Below, piece by piece: positions 26,791-35,420 of a stretch of DNA of 64,000 bases (positions are counted from its first letter, which is position 1; every line of letters begins with the position of its first letter). A model generated the notes under the pieces. That model saw only the letters and a program-made list of their open reading frames with translations. It was not told the DNA's origin and made no database searches. The stretch comes from Labilibaculum filiforme (GTDB lineage: Bacteria; Bacteroidota; Bacteroidia; Bacteroidales; Marinifilaceae), in contig NZ_MVDD01000014.1 of assembly GCF_002843315.1 (NCBI RefSeq), positions 1 through 64,000 on the forward strand. Direction: 5' to 3'. The translations under genes and the position numbers were made by a program.

Positions 26791-29406
26791 TTACAATCCT
26801 GATATTTTTTTTATCTCATTCAACTTATTTAAAGCCTCAATTGGCGTCAGGTTATTAATATCTAAATCAGAAATCTCATTTCGTATCTGCAAAAGTACTG
26901 GATCATCGAGCTGAAAAAAGCTCATTTGATATCCTTCACGTTGCTGTGCTATTTCTCCAACTGGTTTCGCAAGCGATTCCCCATTTTGTTTTCCTTCCAA
27001 CTGAAGCAATATTTCATCTGCTCGTTTCACAACAGACTTAGGCATTCCGGCCATGCGTGCCACATGAATACCAAAACTATGATTAGAGCCTCCAGAAACT
27101 AATTTCCGCAAGAAAATAACCTTGTTATTCACCTCTTTTACCGAAACATTAAAATTCTTCACCCTCGAAAATGATTTCTCCATTTCGTTCAGCTCATGAT
27201 AATGCGTTGCAAATAACGTTTTAGCCCTACTGTTCGTATTTTCATGAATGTATTCTACAATCGACCAGGCAATAGAAATTCCATCATAAGTACTTGTCCC
27301 TCTTCCTAATTCATCAAACAAAATTAGACTTCGTGATGACAAGTTGTTAAGAATACTTGCAGCCTCATTCATTTCCACCATAAAAGTAGATTCTCCTAAA
27401 GAAATATTATCCGAAGCACCAACACGAGTAAAAATTTTATCGACACAACCAATATTTGCTTCCTTAGCTGGTACAAAACTTCCAATTTGAGCCATTAAAA
27501 CGATTAATGCAGTTTGTCGGAGCAAAGCCGACTTACCCGCCATATTTGGCCCAGTAATAATTATAACTTGTTGCGATTCATTGTCTAAATAAACATCGTT
27601 CGCAATGTACTTTTCATCAATTGGCAATTGCTTTTCTATTACCGGATGTCTTCCCTGTTTAATCTCAATCACCTGAGATTCGTTGATGCTTGGGCAATTA
27701 TAATTGTTCACTTTCGCTAACTTTGCAAAAGACAGTAAACAATCCAATCGTCCAATCATAGCTGCATTTAACTGAATGCTTGAAATATAATCGGCAATAC
27801 CAAGAACCAATTCGTTATACAAACGAGTTTCCAGAGCCAAAATTTTTTCTTCGGCTCCCAATATTTTCTCTTCGTAATCCTTTAATTCCTGGGTAATATA
27901 CCGTTCTGCACTTACTAAAGTTTGCTTTCTAATCCATTCTTGCGGCACCTTATCTTTATGTGTATTTCGCACTTCAATATAGTAGCCAAACACATTATTA
28001 AAAGCAATTTTTAGCGAAGTAATTCCGGTTCTTTCAATCTCGCGCAATTGCATTTGCAGTAAATAATCTTTTCCCGAAAAAGAGATCTTCCTTAAATCAT
28101 CTAACTCCTCAGAAACACCATTTGCTATTACACCACCTTTACTTACCATATTTGGCGGATCCACATGAATTTCTTTTTCAATTTTTTCCCGAACCGAAGT
28201 ACATGGATTTAACTGATCACCAATTTTTAGAAGACCATCATTACCACTGTTTAAACAATAATTACGAATGGGATCAATGGCAATTAAGGCATTTTTAAGC
28301 TGAACAACTTCCCGAGGACTCACTCTCCCAACAGCAACCTTAGAGATAATACGTTCTAAATCTCCAATTTGCTGTATCTCATCGCCTATTTCATGAGTAG
28401 CCTTTTCATTATCGTAAAAATGATTCACCACACGTAAACGATCATTAATGCTGGCCGCATCCTTTAAAGGAAGCGCAATCCACCGTTTTAAAAGGCGAGC
28501 TCCCATAGGAGATAAGGTTTTATCCATAACCCCAGAAAGAGTACTTGCGCCATCGTTAAGCGCTCCAAACAGCTCTAAATTTCGGACTGTAAATTTATCC
28601 AACCAAACGTATCTATCCTCCTCTATCCGCGAAAGCTGTGTAACATGGGCAGCCTGACTGTGTTTAGTAATATCCAGGTAATGCAAAACCGCTCCCGAGG
28701 CAATTATTCCATCTCGAAGTGTCTGAACTCCAAATCCTTTTAGCGAAGTTGTTTCGAAATGACGAAGCAACCTGTCCTTTGCCGCACTTTCGGTAAAAAC
28801 CCAATCGTCCATGGTGAAAGTATAAAACTTACCACCAAATAACTCGTGAAATTGCTTTTCTTTCCCTCTTTGATACAAAACCTCTTTTGGCTGAAAATTG
28901 CCCAACAATTTATCGATATACTCAAAACTTCCTTCAGCAGTTAAAAACTCTCCCGTTGAAGCGTCTAAAAATGCAATTCCAGCTACATTTTTTTCCATAT
29001 GAATACACGCAAGAAAATTATTCTCGCGATGTTCCAAAACATTATCATTATAGGAAACTCCGGGCGTTACCAATTCCACAATGCCACGTTTCACCAAAGT
29101 TTTGGTTTTCTTCGGATCCTCCAATTGCTCACAAATAGCAACACGCATACCAGCCCTTACCAATTTAGGCAAATAAGTATCTATTGCATGATGTGGAAAT
29201 CCAGCCAACTCCACATAAGAGGCAGAACCGTTTGCACGCTTTGTTAAAGTAATGCCTAATATTTCAGAAGTACGAATAGCATCATCAGAAAATGTTTCGT
29301 AAAAATCACCAACCCTAAATAGTAAAATAGCATCGGGGTGTTTATCCTTCATCTGATAATACTGCTTCATTAATGGGGTTTCGACGGCTTTTCTAGCTTG
29401 TACCAA
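26791..29406 (-). CDS. mutS: DNA mismatch repair protein MutS
   Basis: Recognises base mismatches and small loops and recruits MutL. The mismatch-binding motif FYETF (with the stacking Phe and Glu) lies near residue 37 after LLFRVGDF. The clamp and core domains follow, and the ATPase has Walker [12 protein letters not shown] (about residue 620), [13 protein letters not shown] (Walker B) and THYHEL. A C-terminal dimerisation tail is present, giving the usual length of 871. The start is TTG: residues upstream of MKQYYQMK (VETPL) match what homologues carry, and no upstream ATG exists before an in-frame stop. An internal ATG at 29370 is the alternative. Two TATATTTG boxes lie upstream (29411-29418 and 29453-29460); only the farther one leaves room for a leader. 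Confidence 0.96.
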   Translation of the reverse strand: MVQARKAVETPLMKQYYQMKDKHPDAILLFRVGDFYETFSDDAIRTSEILGITLTKRANGSASYVELAGFPHHAIDTYLPKLVRAGMRVAICEQLEDPKKTKTLVKRGIVELVTPGVSYNDNVLEHRENNFLACIHMEKNVAGIAFLDASTGEFLTAEGSFEYIDKLLGNFQPKEVLYQRGKEKQFHELFGGKFYTFTMDDWVFTESAAKDRLLRHFETTSLKGFGVQTLRDGIIASGAVLHYLDITKHSQAAHVTQLSRIEEDRYVWLDKFTVRNLELFGALNDGASTLSGVMDKTLSPMGARLLKRWIALPLKDAASINDRLRVVNHFYDNEKATHEIGDEIQQIGDLERIISKVAVGRVSPREVVQLKNALIAIDPIRNYCLNSGNDGLLKIGDQLNPCTSVREKIEKEIHVDPPNMVSKGGVIANGVSEELDDLRKISFSGKDYLLQMQLREIERTGITSLKIAFNNVFGYYIEVRNTHKDKVPQEWIRKQTLVSAERYITQELKDYEEKILGAEEKILALETRLYNELVLGIADYISSIQLNAAMIGRLDCLLSFAKLAKVNNYNCPSINESQVIEIKQGRHPVIEKQLPIDEKYIANDVYLDNESQQVIIITGPNMAGKSALLRQTALIVLMAQIGSFVPAKEANIGCVDKIFTRVGASDNISLGESTFMVEMNEAASILNNLSSRSLILFDELGRGTSTYDGISIAWSIVEYIHENTNSRAKTLFATHYHELNEMEKSFSRVKNFNVSVKEVNNKVIFLRKLVSGGSNHSFGIHVARMAGMPKSVVKRADEILLQLEGKQNGESLAKPVGEIAQQREGYQMSFFQLDDPVLLQIRNEISDLDINNLTPIEALNKLNEIKKISGL

Positions 29407-29452
29407 GGGGCAAATATATTTAGAGGTTACTCATTTTTTTATCTATCACGAA

Positions 29453-29460
29453 CAAATATA
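29453..29460 (-). promoter_or_regulatory. Probable mutS promoter -7 element
   Basis: TATATTTG on the minus strand, 47 bases before the TTG start codon of mutS. It matches TAnnTTTG; the -33 region is only T-rich, so this is a moderate call. Confidence 0.5.
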
Positions 29461-29723
29461 CTCATTCCGATTTACAGATCGGAAAATAAAAAGAAGAACA
29501 AATTGGAAGTGTTTGACTGAAATTTTCCTTCAAATGCCTGTAAAAAGCAAGTATTTACACTTTTAAATACTTATTTTACTGATATTCATGCGTTTTTTAA
29601 ATCCTGAATAAATAGTATCATTTTATAAATCTGTTCGTAAAAAACAAGGAGTGTTTTTATAGTTTTTTAGCCACTTTATTATAAATTTATATGATACAGA
29701 ACACACAAACTAACGATATAAAA

Positions 29724-31055
29724 ATGAAAAATATTTTAATAATTGGCGCCGGTCTTTCATCAACCAATTTAATACACTACTTATTGAAGCATTCTGAAAA
29801 AAACAGCTGGAAAATTACGGTTGCTGATATGTCGTTAGAGTCTGCTCAGAAAAAAATAGATAAGCATCCCAACGGAATAGCTTTGCGCTTTAATTTAAAA
29901 GATTTAGAACAACGAGCAGAAGAAATTGCTGCTGCAGATATTGTAGTTAGCATGCTCCCCGCTTCAATGCACATAATTGTTGCTAAAGAATGTTTGCGAT
30001 ATAGAAAGCATCTGTTAACCCCATCGTACGTTTCTCCCGAGATGATGGAATTGGACGAAGAAGCCAAAGAAAAAGGCCTTTCGTTTCTGAACGAACTAGG
30101 TGTTGATCCAGGTCTAGATCACATGTCGGCGATGAAGGTTATCGATCGTATCAAAGAACGTGGCGGAAAAATAAAAGCTTTTAAATCATTTTGTGGAGGT
30201 TTGGTAGCTCCTGATTGTGATAATAATCCGTGGAACTATAAATTTTCCTGGAATCCAAGAAATGTAGTTGTAGCCGGACAAGGAACGGCTCAATTCAAAG
30301 AAAATGGTCATTATAAATACACTCCCTATCACCAACTATTCTCCACTCTAACCAAAACTAAAATTGCAGGCTATGGTGATTTTGAAGTGTATCCCAACCG
30401 AGACTCCCTTCAATATTGTGAGTTATACGGACTAAAAAATATTCCTACCATTATGAGGGGAACCATGCGCAGACCTGGTTATTCCGAGGCATGGAATGTA
30501 TTGGTTCAATTAGGTTGCACCGATGACACCTACACCATGAAGGATTCGCACAAGCTTACTTACCTAAATTATTTACTAAGCTTCCTACCCGATAGTGAAA
30601 AATCAGCAGAAGAAAACTTAGCCACATTTACAAATATAGCTCCCAACTCTTTAATAATGAGTAAATTAAAATGGCTTGGTGTTTTTTCCGATGAACTTAT
30701 TGGCTTAAAAAATGCTACTCCTGCAATGATTCTGCAAAAACTTCTAGAACAGAAATGGGCTTTGGAGCCTACCGACAGGGATTTACTGGTAATGCAACAC
30801 CTATTTGATTTTGAGCTGAATGGGGTTAAAAAACGCATCACTTCCTCGATGAGTTACGAAGGTACGGATCGAGAAAATACTGCCATGTCGTATACCGTTG
30901 GAACACCTTTGGCAATTGCCACAAAGCTTTTAGCGAAAGATAAAATTCAATTAAAAGGCGTTCACATCCCAACCCTACCCGAACTTTACAAACCAATTCT
31001 ATCGGAACTTGAAAATTTAGGAATTCGATTTATTGAAGAAGAAATAGAATTATAG
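29724..31055 (+). CDS. Saccharopine dehydrogenase-like oxidoreductase
   Basis: NAD(P)-dependent oxidoreductase of the saccharopine dehydrogenase (reductase) family. An N-terminal Rossmann fold shows NILIIGAGLSSTNLIHYL, and the conserved VVSMLPASMH, LTPSYVSPEM and LGVDPGLDHM blocks follow. The last is the catalytic-domain signature. Length (about 443) fits lysine/saccharopine reductases. The start used is the ATG at 29724, which puts the dinucleotide-binding strand at the N terminus; an ATG 11 codons upstream gives an untypical leader. No lysine-degradation partner lies nearby, and in Bacteroidota such genes are often alone, so the true substrate (saccharopine, or carboxynorspermidine as in polyamine synthesis) is uncertain. 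It carries no signal peptide and is cytoplasmic. Confidence 0.85.
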   Translation: MKNILIIGAGLSSTNLIHYLLKHSEKNSWKITVADMSLESAQKKIDKHPNGIALRFNLKDLEQRAEEIAAADIVVSMLPASMHIIVAKECLRYRKHLLTPSYVSPEMMELDEEAKEKGLSFLNELGVDPGLDHMSAMKVIDRIKERGGKIKAFKSFCGGLVAPDCDNNPWNYKFSWNPRNVVVAGQGTAQFKENGHYKYTPYHQLFSTLTKTKIAGYGDFEVYPNRDSLQYCELYGLKNIPTIMRGTMRRPGYSEAWNVLVQLGCTDDTYTMKDSHKLTYLNYLLSFLPDSEKSAEENLATFTNIAPNSLIMSKLKWLGVFSDELIGLKNATPAMILQKLLEQKWALEPTDRDLLVMQHLFDFELNGVKKRITSSMSYEGTDRENTAMSYTVGTPLAIATKLLAKDKIQLKGVHIPTLPELYKPILSELENLGIRFIEEEIEL

Positions 31056-31140
31056 TTCAATGAGCATTTAAATTCCGTTTATACAGAAGAGATCCTCCTT
31101 CTTTTTTCTATTTTTGATCTGCATCAATACTACAATAAGC

Positions 31141-31899
31141 ATGTCACGATTTATTCCACTTGTTTTTTTAGCAAGTCTTTTTATTTTTAATTCCTGCGCA
31201 GTAAAAAATCAGCTGTCGAGCTATTGGCAAAAAAATGAAAATTTCAATTCCGAAACCTACGCTGTTAAGGAGGCAAATTATTACAGTCCCGATGATCGAA
31301 TAAGCATTAAGCTATTCAATAACAACCAGTTCATTGACATTGTTTTAGAAACAAATTCGACCAACACCCTTCGTAAAATATATAATTTAGGACTTAGTGT
31401 TTGGATCGATTCCAAAGCAAAACTTCAAAACAATTTTGCCATAAACTATCCAATGCCCAGTGAATTCCCTTATTCAGAAGAAAAATTTAAAGCTTATTTA
31501 TCTCGTTTTTCTCTTGTTGAGTTGAATGAGGAATTTTTGGATCGATTTCAAGAATATGAAGTAGTTAACACAAAAAGAAATGAAACCATAACAATAAGTA
31601 CTCTTCAAAATGACGATACGTATCAAGTAAAACTAATTTCTAAAAATGAAGTTTTATTTAGTTATCATATTCGGATTCCGATGAACGAATTTTATTCGGA
31701 AGCTGGTGCTGAAAATAAAATAATAGGCATTGGCATATCTAGCATTAATGAAGCAAATGAAGTATATCATTCGGCCTTAAGCAGTAAGGAATATATCAGT
31801 AAACGAATGGAAAGGTTAAAAGCCGGAACCAATCAGAACCCTTATGAGCTTTCCGAATGGTGGGTAAATTTTAAATTATCGACCGAGGAAAACCAGTAG
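31141..31899 (+). CDS. Hypothetical lipoprotein
   Basis: I do not recognise a family. The start at 31141 (MSRFIPLVF) gives a proper SPII signal with lipobox IFNSC; an upstream start at 31114 would add nine odd residues. The mature protein is about 230 residues, mixed alpha/beta, with no cysteine motif or catalytic pattern I can name. It contains 'SPDDRISIKLFNNNQFIDIVLET' and 'YPMPSEFPYSEEKFKAYLSRF' regions, typical of small periplasmic Bacteroidota proteins. The gene lies 85 bases after the dehydrogenase gene on the same strand, and its stop is only one base from the stop of the convergent trmN6. No signs of transfer. Confidence 0.7.
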   Translation: MSRFIPLVFLASLFIFNSCAVKNQLSSYWQKNENFNSETYAVKEANYYSPDDRISIKLFNNNQFIDIVLETNSTNTLRKIYNLGLSVWIDSKAKLQNNFAINYPMPSEFPYSEEKFKAYLSRFSLVELNEEFLDRFQEYEVVNTKRNETITISTLQNDDTYQVKLISKNEVLFSYHIRIPMNEFYSEAGAENKIIGIGISSINEANEVYHSALSSKEYISKRMERLKAGTNQNPYELSEWWVNFKLSTEENQ

Positions 31900-31900
31900 T

Positions 31901-32620
31901 TTAAAATTTAAAATAAAAATCTTTTGTAAGATCGATATATTCTGGCGAATAAACGTGTCTTTCCCCATTTTCCACGATTAATTCGCCCAATTGCACTTCG
32001 CATTTTTGCAAAACAAATTCAAGCAGATATCGTTTCGCCGGTTTCCCCGGATTAGGCAGAACAGATATCCTTCTTTTCAGATAAAAGCCCGTTAATCGAG
32101 CTAATCTCTGAAAATACTCTCCTTCTGCCACCGGCAAAACAACAGCAAAAACACCCCCTTCATTAAGCAAATTCATTACTCCCTTCAGTAAATCTTCGAA
32201 AGGCAAATGATCGGCATGTCGAGCTTGAGTCCGCGATTCTTTTTTCGCTTTTAAACCATTCAAAAAATAAGGTGGATTACTTACAATTAAATCGTACTGA
32301 ATCGTTGAAGCTTGGCAAAAATCCTGAAAAGACAGATGAAAGGCAGTCAATTTTGAAGTCCACGGACAGTTTGCAAAGTTATTAACAGCTTGTTGATAAG
32401 CACCCGATTCAATCTCAACGGCATCAATTTGAGTATCGGAATTGGTTCTTTGTGCCAACATCATTGCAATAAGTCCAGTTCCCGTTCCAATATCCAATAT
32501 TCTATTCGTATTCGAAACATTTGCCCAAGCTCCTAAAAGAACCCCATCGGTTCCCACTTTCATTGCAGAACCGTCCTGATCGACTCTAAATTGTTTAAAC
32601 TCAAAATAGTTATTTGCCAT
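31901..32620 (-). CDS. trmN6: tRNA1(Val) (adenine37-N6)-methyltransferase
   Basis: SAM-dependent methyltransferase that makes N6-methyladenosine at position 37 of tRNA1(Val) in relatives. The protein has the class I Rossmann motif ILDIGTGTGLIAMMLAQR, an acidic ribose-binding position in DAVEIESGAY, and the amino-methylase motif SNPPYF. Length 239 is typical. The N terminus (FEFKQFRVDQDGSAMKVGTDGVLLG) is the family signature. It lies five bases downstream of the TIGR02757 gene in a four-gene minus-strand cluster with lolD and an antiporter, so it is probably the last gene of that operon. Confidence 0.9.
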   Translation of the reverse strand: MANNYFEFKQFRVDQDGSAMKVGTDGVLLGAWANVSNTNRILDIGTGTGLIAMMLAQRTNSDTQIDAVEIESGAYQQAVNNFANCPWTSKLTAFHLSFQDFCQASTIQYDLIVSNPPYFLNGLKAKKESRTQARHADHLPFEDLLKGVMNLLNEGGVFAVVLPVAEGEYFQRLARLTGFYLKRRISVLPNPGKPAKRYLLEFVLQKCEVQLGELIVENGERHVYSPEYIDLTKDFYFKF

Positions 32621-32625
32621 CGCTT

Positions 32626-33408
32626 TTAAAATTTCTCGAAAGCTCCCAAACCAAATAAAGCATAGTCATATTTTATTGGGTCTTTTGCATCCAATTTTCG
32701 AAGATTTTCGGTGATTTCTTCCACAGCAGGCCAATCGTTTTGCGTTCTTGTTAGCAATCCCAACTTTCGTCCTACGTTTCCTGTATGCACATCTAAAGGC
32801 AAATACAAGGCCGCAGGCGAAATTTTACTCCACAAACCAAAATCTACTCCTCGTTCATCTTTTCGCACCATCCACCTTAAAAACATATTTAGTCGCTTGG
32901 CAGCTGATTTCTTTAAAACATTAGAAATGTGTTTCTGACTTCGATCCAAATGTTCCGTCTCAAAAAACACATTTCTAAAATATACCAACGCTCCCTTTAC
33001 ACCTTTCGAGTCGGCAACTCCTTTCGAAAAGACAGCTTCCAGTCCTCCGTGATTCCGATAAATATTTTGCAGGGCTTTTAGAAAAAAAATACAATCCTCC
33101 TCATTAAACGTTCGATGTTTAAAACTTTTAAACCTCTCAAAATCGGCATTGGAAGCATTCAAAATAAACTCATGAGGTTGTTGTTCCATTCTCTCCATCA
33201 GCCATTTAGCATTGCGAATAATGGTAGGTCTTTGTCCCCAAGCGATACTAGCGCTAAGAAACCCAGAAATTTCAATATCTTCTTTCTTCGAAAAAGAACG
33301 AGGTATTTGTATAGGATCGCTTGTAATAAAAGATTCCCGATTGAATAAATTGAATTTCTCGTCCAAAAATTCCTTAAGCTCAGGATAGGAAAGCTTAGTT
33401 ACTTTCAT
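32626..33408 (-). CDS. TIGR02757 family protein (DUF2400)
   Basis: Conserved cytoplasmic protein of unknown exact role, found across Bacteroidota and some other bacteria. The recognised features are the N-terminal [14 protein letters not shown], the central [19 protein letters not shown], and the end with [18 protein letters not shown] and [16 protein letters not shown]. The last part has helix-hairpin-helix-like character, so a DNA or nucleic-acid role related to DNA glycosylases has been suggested for the family; this is inference. The ATG at 33408 is preferred; either possible start overlaps the end of lolD, showing translational coupling. Function unassigned. Confidence 0.8.
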   Translation of the reverse strand: MKVTKLSYPELKEFLDEKFNLFNRESFITSDPIQIPRSFSKKEDIEISGFLSASIAWGQRPTIIRNAKWLMERMEQQPHEFILNASNADFERFKSFKHRTFNEEDCIFFLKALQNIYRNHGGLEAVFSKGVADSKGVKGALVYFRNVFFETEHLDRSQKHISNVLKKSAAKRLNMFLRWMVRKDERGVDFGLWSKISPAALYLPLDVHTGNVGRKLGLLTRTQNDWPAVEEITENLRKLDAKDPIKYDYALFGLGAFEKF

Positions 33409-34054
33409 CGATTCGCCCATCTGAAATAATAATTTTTCGGTCCGACATATCCGCCAATTCCATATCGTGTGTTACAATCACGAAAGTTTGCTGGAAACGA
33501 TCCCGTAAGGTAAAAAATAGTTCATGAAGCTCCTGACGAGTTTTTGAATCTAAATTCCCAGAAGGCTCATCGGCCAAAATAACGATAGGATCATTAATCA
33601 AAGCTCTTGCCACCGCAACCCGTTGCTTTTCTCCGCCCGAAAGTTCGGCAGGCTTATGATCTATTCGATGTGCAAGATTCAGCATTTCCAATAACTCCTT
33701 AGCCTTAGCGGTAGCTTCCGCCCTCGACTTTTTCGCAATAAAAGCTGGAATACAAACATTCTCTAAAGCAGTAAACTCAGGTAACAAATGATGAAACTGA
33801 AAAACAAAACCTATATTAGAATTTCGAAATGCCGCCAATTCTTTTTCATTGTAGGAAGTAATATCTACACCATCGAAAAGAACTTTTCCAGAATCGGGTC
33901 TGTCTAAAGTTCCCAAAATTTGTAGTAAAGTTGTTTTACCGGCACCACTGGATCCCACAACGGAAACAATTTCCCCTTTTGTGATCTTCAGATCAATTCC
34001 TTTCAGAACATCCACCGTTCCAAAACTTTTTTTGATTTTATCAGCAGTTATCAT
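33395..34054 (-). CDS. lolD: LolD-type ABC transporter ATP-binding protein
   Basis: ATPase subunit of a MacB/LolCDE-type exporter, which in other bacteria extracts lipoproteins from the inner membrane. All ATPase motifs are intact: Walker [11 protein letters not shown]-loop [11 protein letters not shown], signature LSGGEKQR, Walker [13 protein letters not shown] and the H-loop VTHD. Length 219 is standard. No LolC/E permease gene is next to it, which is usual in Bacteroidota where lolD is often split from the permease. The 3' end overlaps the TIGR02757 gene, so the two are coupled, and it starts ten bases after the antiporter gene. Confidence 0.88.
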   Translation of the reverse strand: MITADKIKKSFGTVDVLKGIDLKITKGEIVSVVGSSGAGKTTLLQILGTLDRPDSGKVLFDGVDITSYNEKELAAFRNSNIGFVFQFHHLLPEFTALENVCIPAFIAKKSRAEATAKAKELLEMLNLAHRIDHKPAELSGGEKQRVAVARALINDPIVILADEPSGNLDSKTRQELHELFFTLRDRFQQTFVIVTHDMELADMSDRKIIISDGRIDESN

Positions 34055-34063
34055 AGCAAGCTG

Positions 34064-34999
34064 TTACTTTGTGAAAACTAAATATACATAAATCAAATAA
34101 ACCGCCAGTAGTAAAAATCCTTTCCATCGATGCAACTTCCCCTTATGTAAGGGCAAAATCAGTAAAAATAAAAGAAATGAAACTCCTAACATGATAAGGA
34201 TATCAAAAGAGATAATTTGATCACTTATAAATATATTTTTAATAATGGATGTTACTCCCAACACCCCGAATATATTGAATATATTAGAACCGATAATATT
34301 TCCAATGGAAATATCCATCTCCTTTTTATAAGCTGCAACTGCAGAGGTAGCCAACTCGGGAACCGAAGTTCCAAAAGCCACTAAGGTTAACCCAACTACT
34401 CTTTCGCTTACCCCAAAATCAAGTGCAATATTCTTCGCACTACCAACCAAAATATTTGCACCAAAATACAAGCCCACTGATGACGCAATAATTAAAAGTA
34501 TTGCAACAAAAATAGAATACTTAGCCTCTTTAAAATCGGTAGATAATGATTTTCTCTCTTTCCTTGACTTCCAAATGGTCCACACCATAAATACGACCAA
34601 CAAACAAATGAAAATAATTCCTTCGTAGTACTCTAATTGCTGATTTAATATGAAAATATAAAACAAGAGGGATGCTCCCATCATAAAAGGCCAATCGAAT
34701 TTAATCGAATTACTGCGAACCGGCAAAGGCATTAATATGGCAGTAAAACCAAGTACTAAAGCAATGTTGGCAATATTTGAGCCAATTACATTACCAATGG
34801 CTATATCGGGACTACCATGAAGCGCCGCATCTAAGCTCACAAAAAGCTCGGGTGCCGATGTTCCGAAAGAAACTACAGTTACGCCAACAACAAGGGTAGA
34901 AATTTTAAAATGAGAAGAAAGTGCTACTCCTCCTTTTACTAACAAATCTCCGCTATATAGAAGTATAACGAAACCAATAAATAGATATAAATAGTCCAT
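34064..34999 (-). CDS. CaCA-family calcium/sodium (or proton) antiporter, YrbG-like
   Basis: Integral membrane cation exchanger of the CaCA superfamily. Two inverted repeats each carry the ion-binding alpha motif: GTSAPELFVSLD with GNVIGSNIANI, and GTSVPELATSAV with GNIIGSNIFNI. Ten hydrophobic helices are visible, with a short hydrophilic loop (WKSRKERKSLSTDF) in the middle. Length 312 fits YrbG-type proteins. The start chosen is the ATG at 34999. The alternative GTG at 35020 lies inside the hairpin that terminates tatA, which argues against it. It heads the cluster with lolD, TIGR02757 and trmN6. Confidence 0.9.
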   Translation of the reverse strand: MDYLYLFIGFVILLYSGDLLVKGGVALSSHFKISTLVVGVTVVSFGTSAPELFVSLDAALHGSPDIAIGNVIGSNIANIALVLGFTAILMPLPVRSNSIKFDWPFMMGASLLFYIFILNQQLEYYEGIIFICLLVVFMVWTIWKSRKERKSLSTDFKEAKYSIFVAILLIIASSVGLYFGANILVGSAKNIALDFGVSERVVGLTLVAFGTSVPELATSAVAAYKKEMDISIGNIIGSNIFNIFGVLGVTSIIKNIFISDQIISFDILIMLGVSFLLFLLILPLHKGKLHRWKGFLLLAVYLIYVYLVFTK

Positions 35000-35005
35000 T
35001 GAAAT

Positions 35006-35036
35006 AAAAAAAAATTCCACACTATATTGGTGGAAT
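35006..35036 (-). terminator. Terminator of tatA
   Basis: Stem TTCCAC (35015-35020) with GTGGAA (35030-35035), followed on the minus strand by eight or more T residues. It separates tatA from the antiporter gene; read-through may still feed the cluster. Confidence 0.7.
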
Positions 35037-35057
35037 GATAAATTCTAAAGTATAGGA

Positions 35058-35285
35058 TTATAACTTTTTAGTAAGGTCATCCTTAAAATCCTTAATATGA
35101 TCGAGAACTTCAGTTTCCTTTCTGATCTCGCTTTTGATATCTTCCGTTGCCCGCTTGAATTCTTTCATGCCTTTGCCCAATCCTTGAGCTAGTTCAGGAA
35201 TTTTCTTCGACCCGAACAACAACAGAACAACAATTAGCACAACAACTATTTCACCGCCACTAATAAATAAAAGAATACTATCCAT
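35058..35285 (-). CDS. tatA: Twin-arginine translocase subunit TatA/E
   Basis: Small subunit of the Tat pathway, which moves folded proteins across the inner membrane. It has one N-terminal membrane helix ([16 protein letters not shown]), the conserved [20 protein letters not shown] hinge and amphipathic helix, and a charged tail. At 75 residues it is a normal TatA/E. The Phe-Gly hinge pair is present. No tatC is near. A TATATTTG box sits 18 bases upstream, giving a short leader. Confidence 0.92.
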   Translation of the reverse strand: MDSILLFISGGEIVVVLIVVLLLFGSKKIPELAQGLGKGMKEFKRATEDIKSEIRKETEVLDHIKDFKDDLTKKL

Positions 35286-35302
35286 TTGCTTGATATTTTC
35301 AA

Positions 35303-35310
35303 CAAATATA
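35303..35310 (-). promoter_or_regulatory. Probable tatA promoter -7 element
   Basis: TATATTTG on the minus strand, 18 bases before the tatA start codon, giving an almost leaderless transcript. It matches the Bacteroidota -7 consensus; no clear -33 TTTG was seen. Confidence 0.45.
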
Positions 35311-35362
35311 CCGAAGAAATTTTAAATCATAGATATAGATTGCAATTCGATTAAAAACAAGT

Positions 35363-35397
35363 CAAAAAAAATCCCTCGAATCATACGATTCGAGGGA
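35363..35397 (-). terminator. Terminator of secDF
   Basis: Perfect 11-bp stem TCCCTCGAATC/GATTCGAGGGA with loop ATAC, followed by a run of T on the minus strand. It is just past the secDF stop. Confidence 0.9.
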
Positions 35398-35420
35398 CTC
35401 CATTTATAATTAGATTCTAA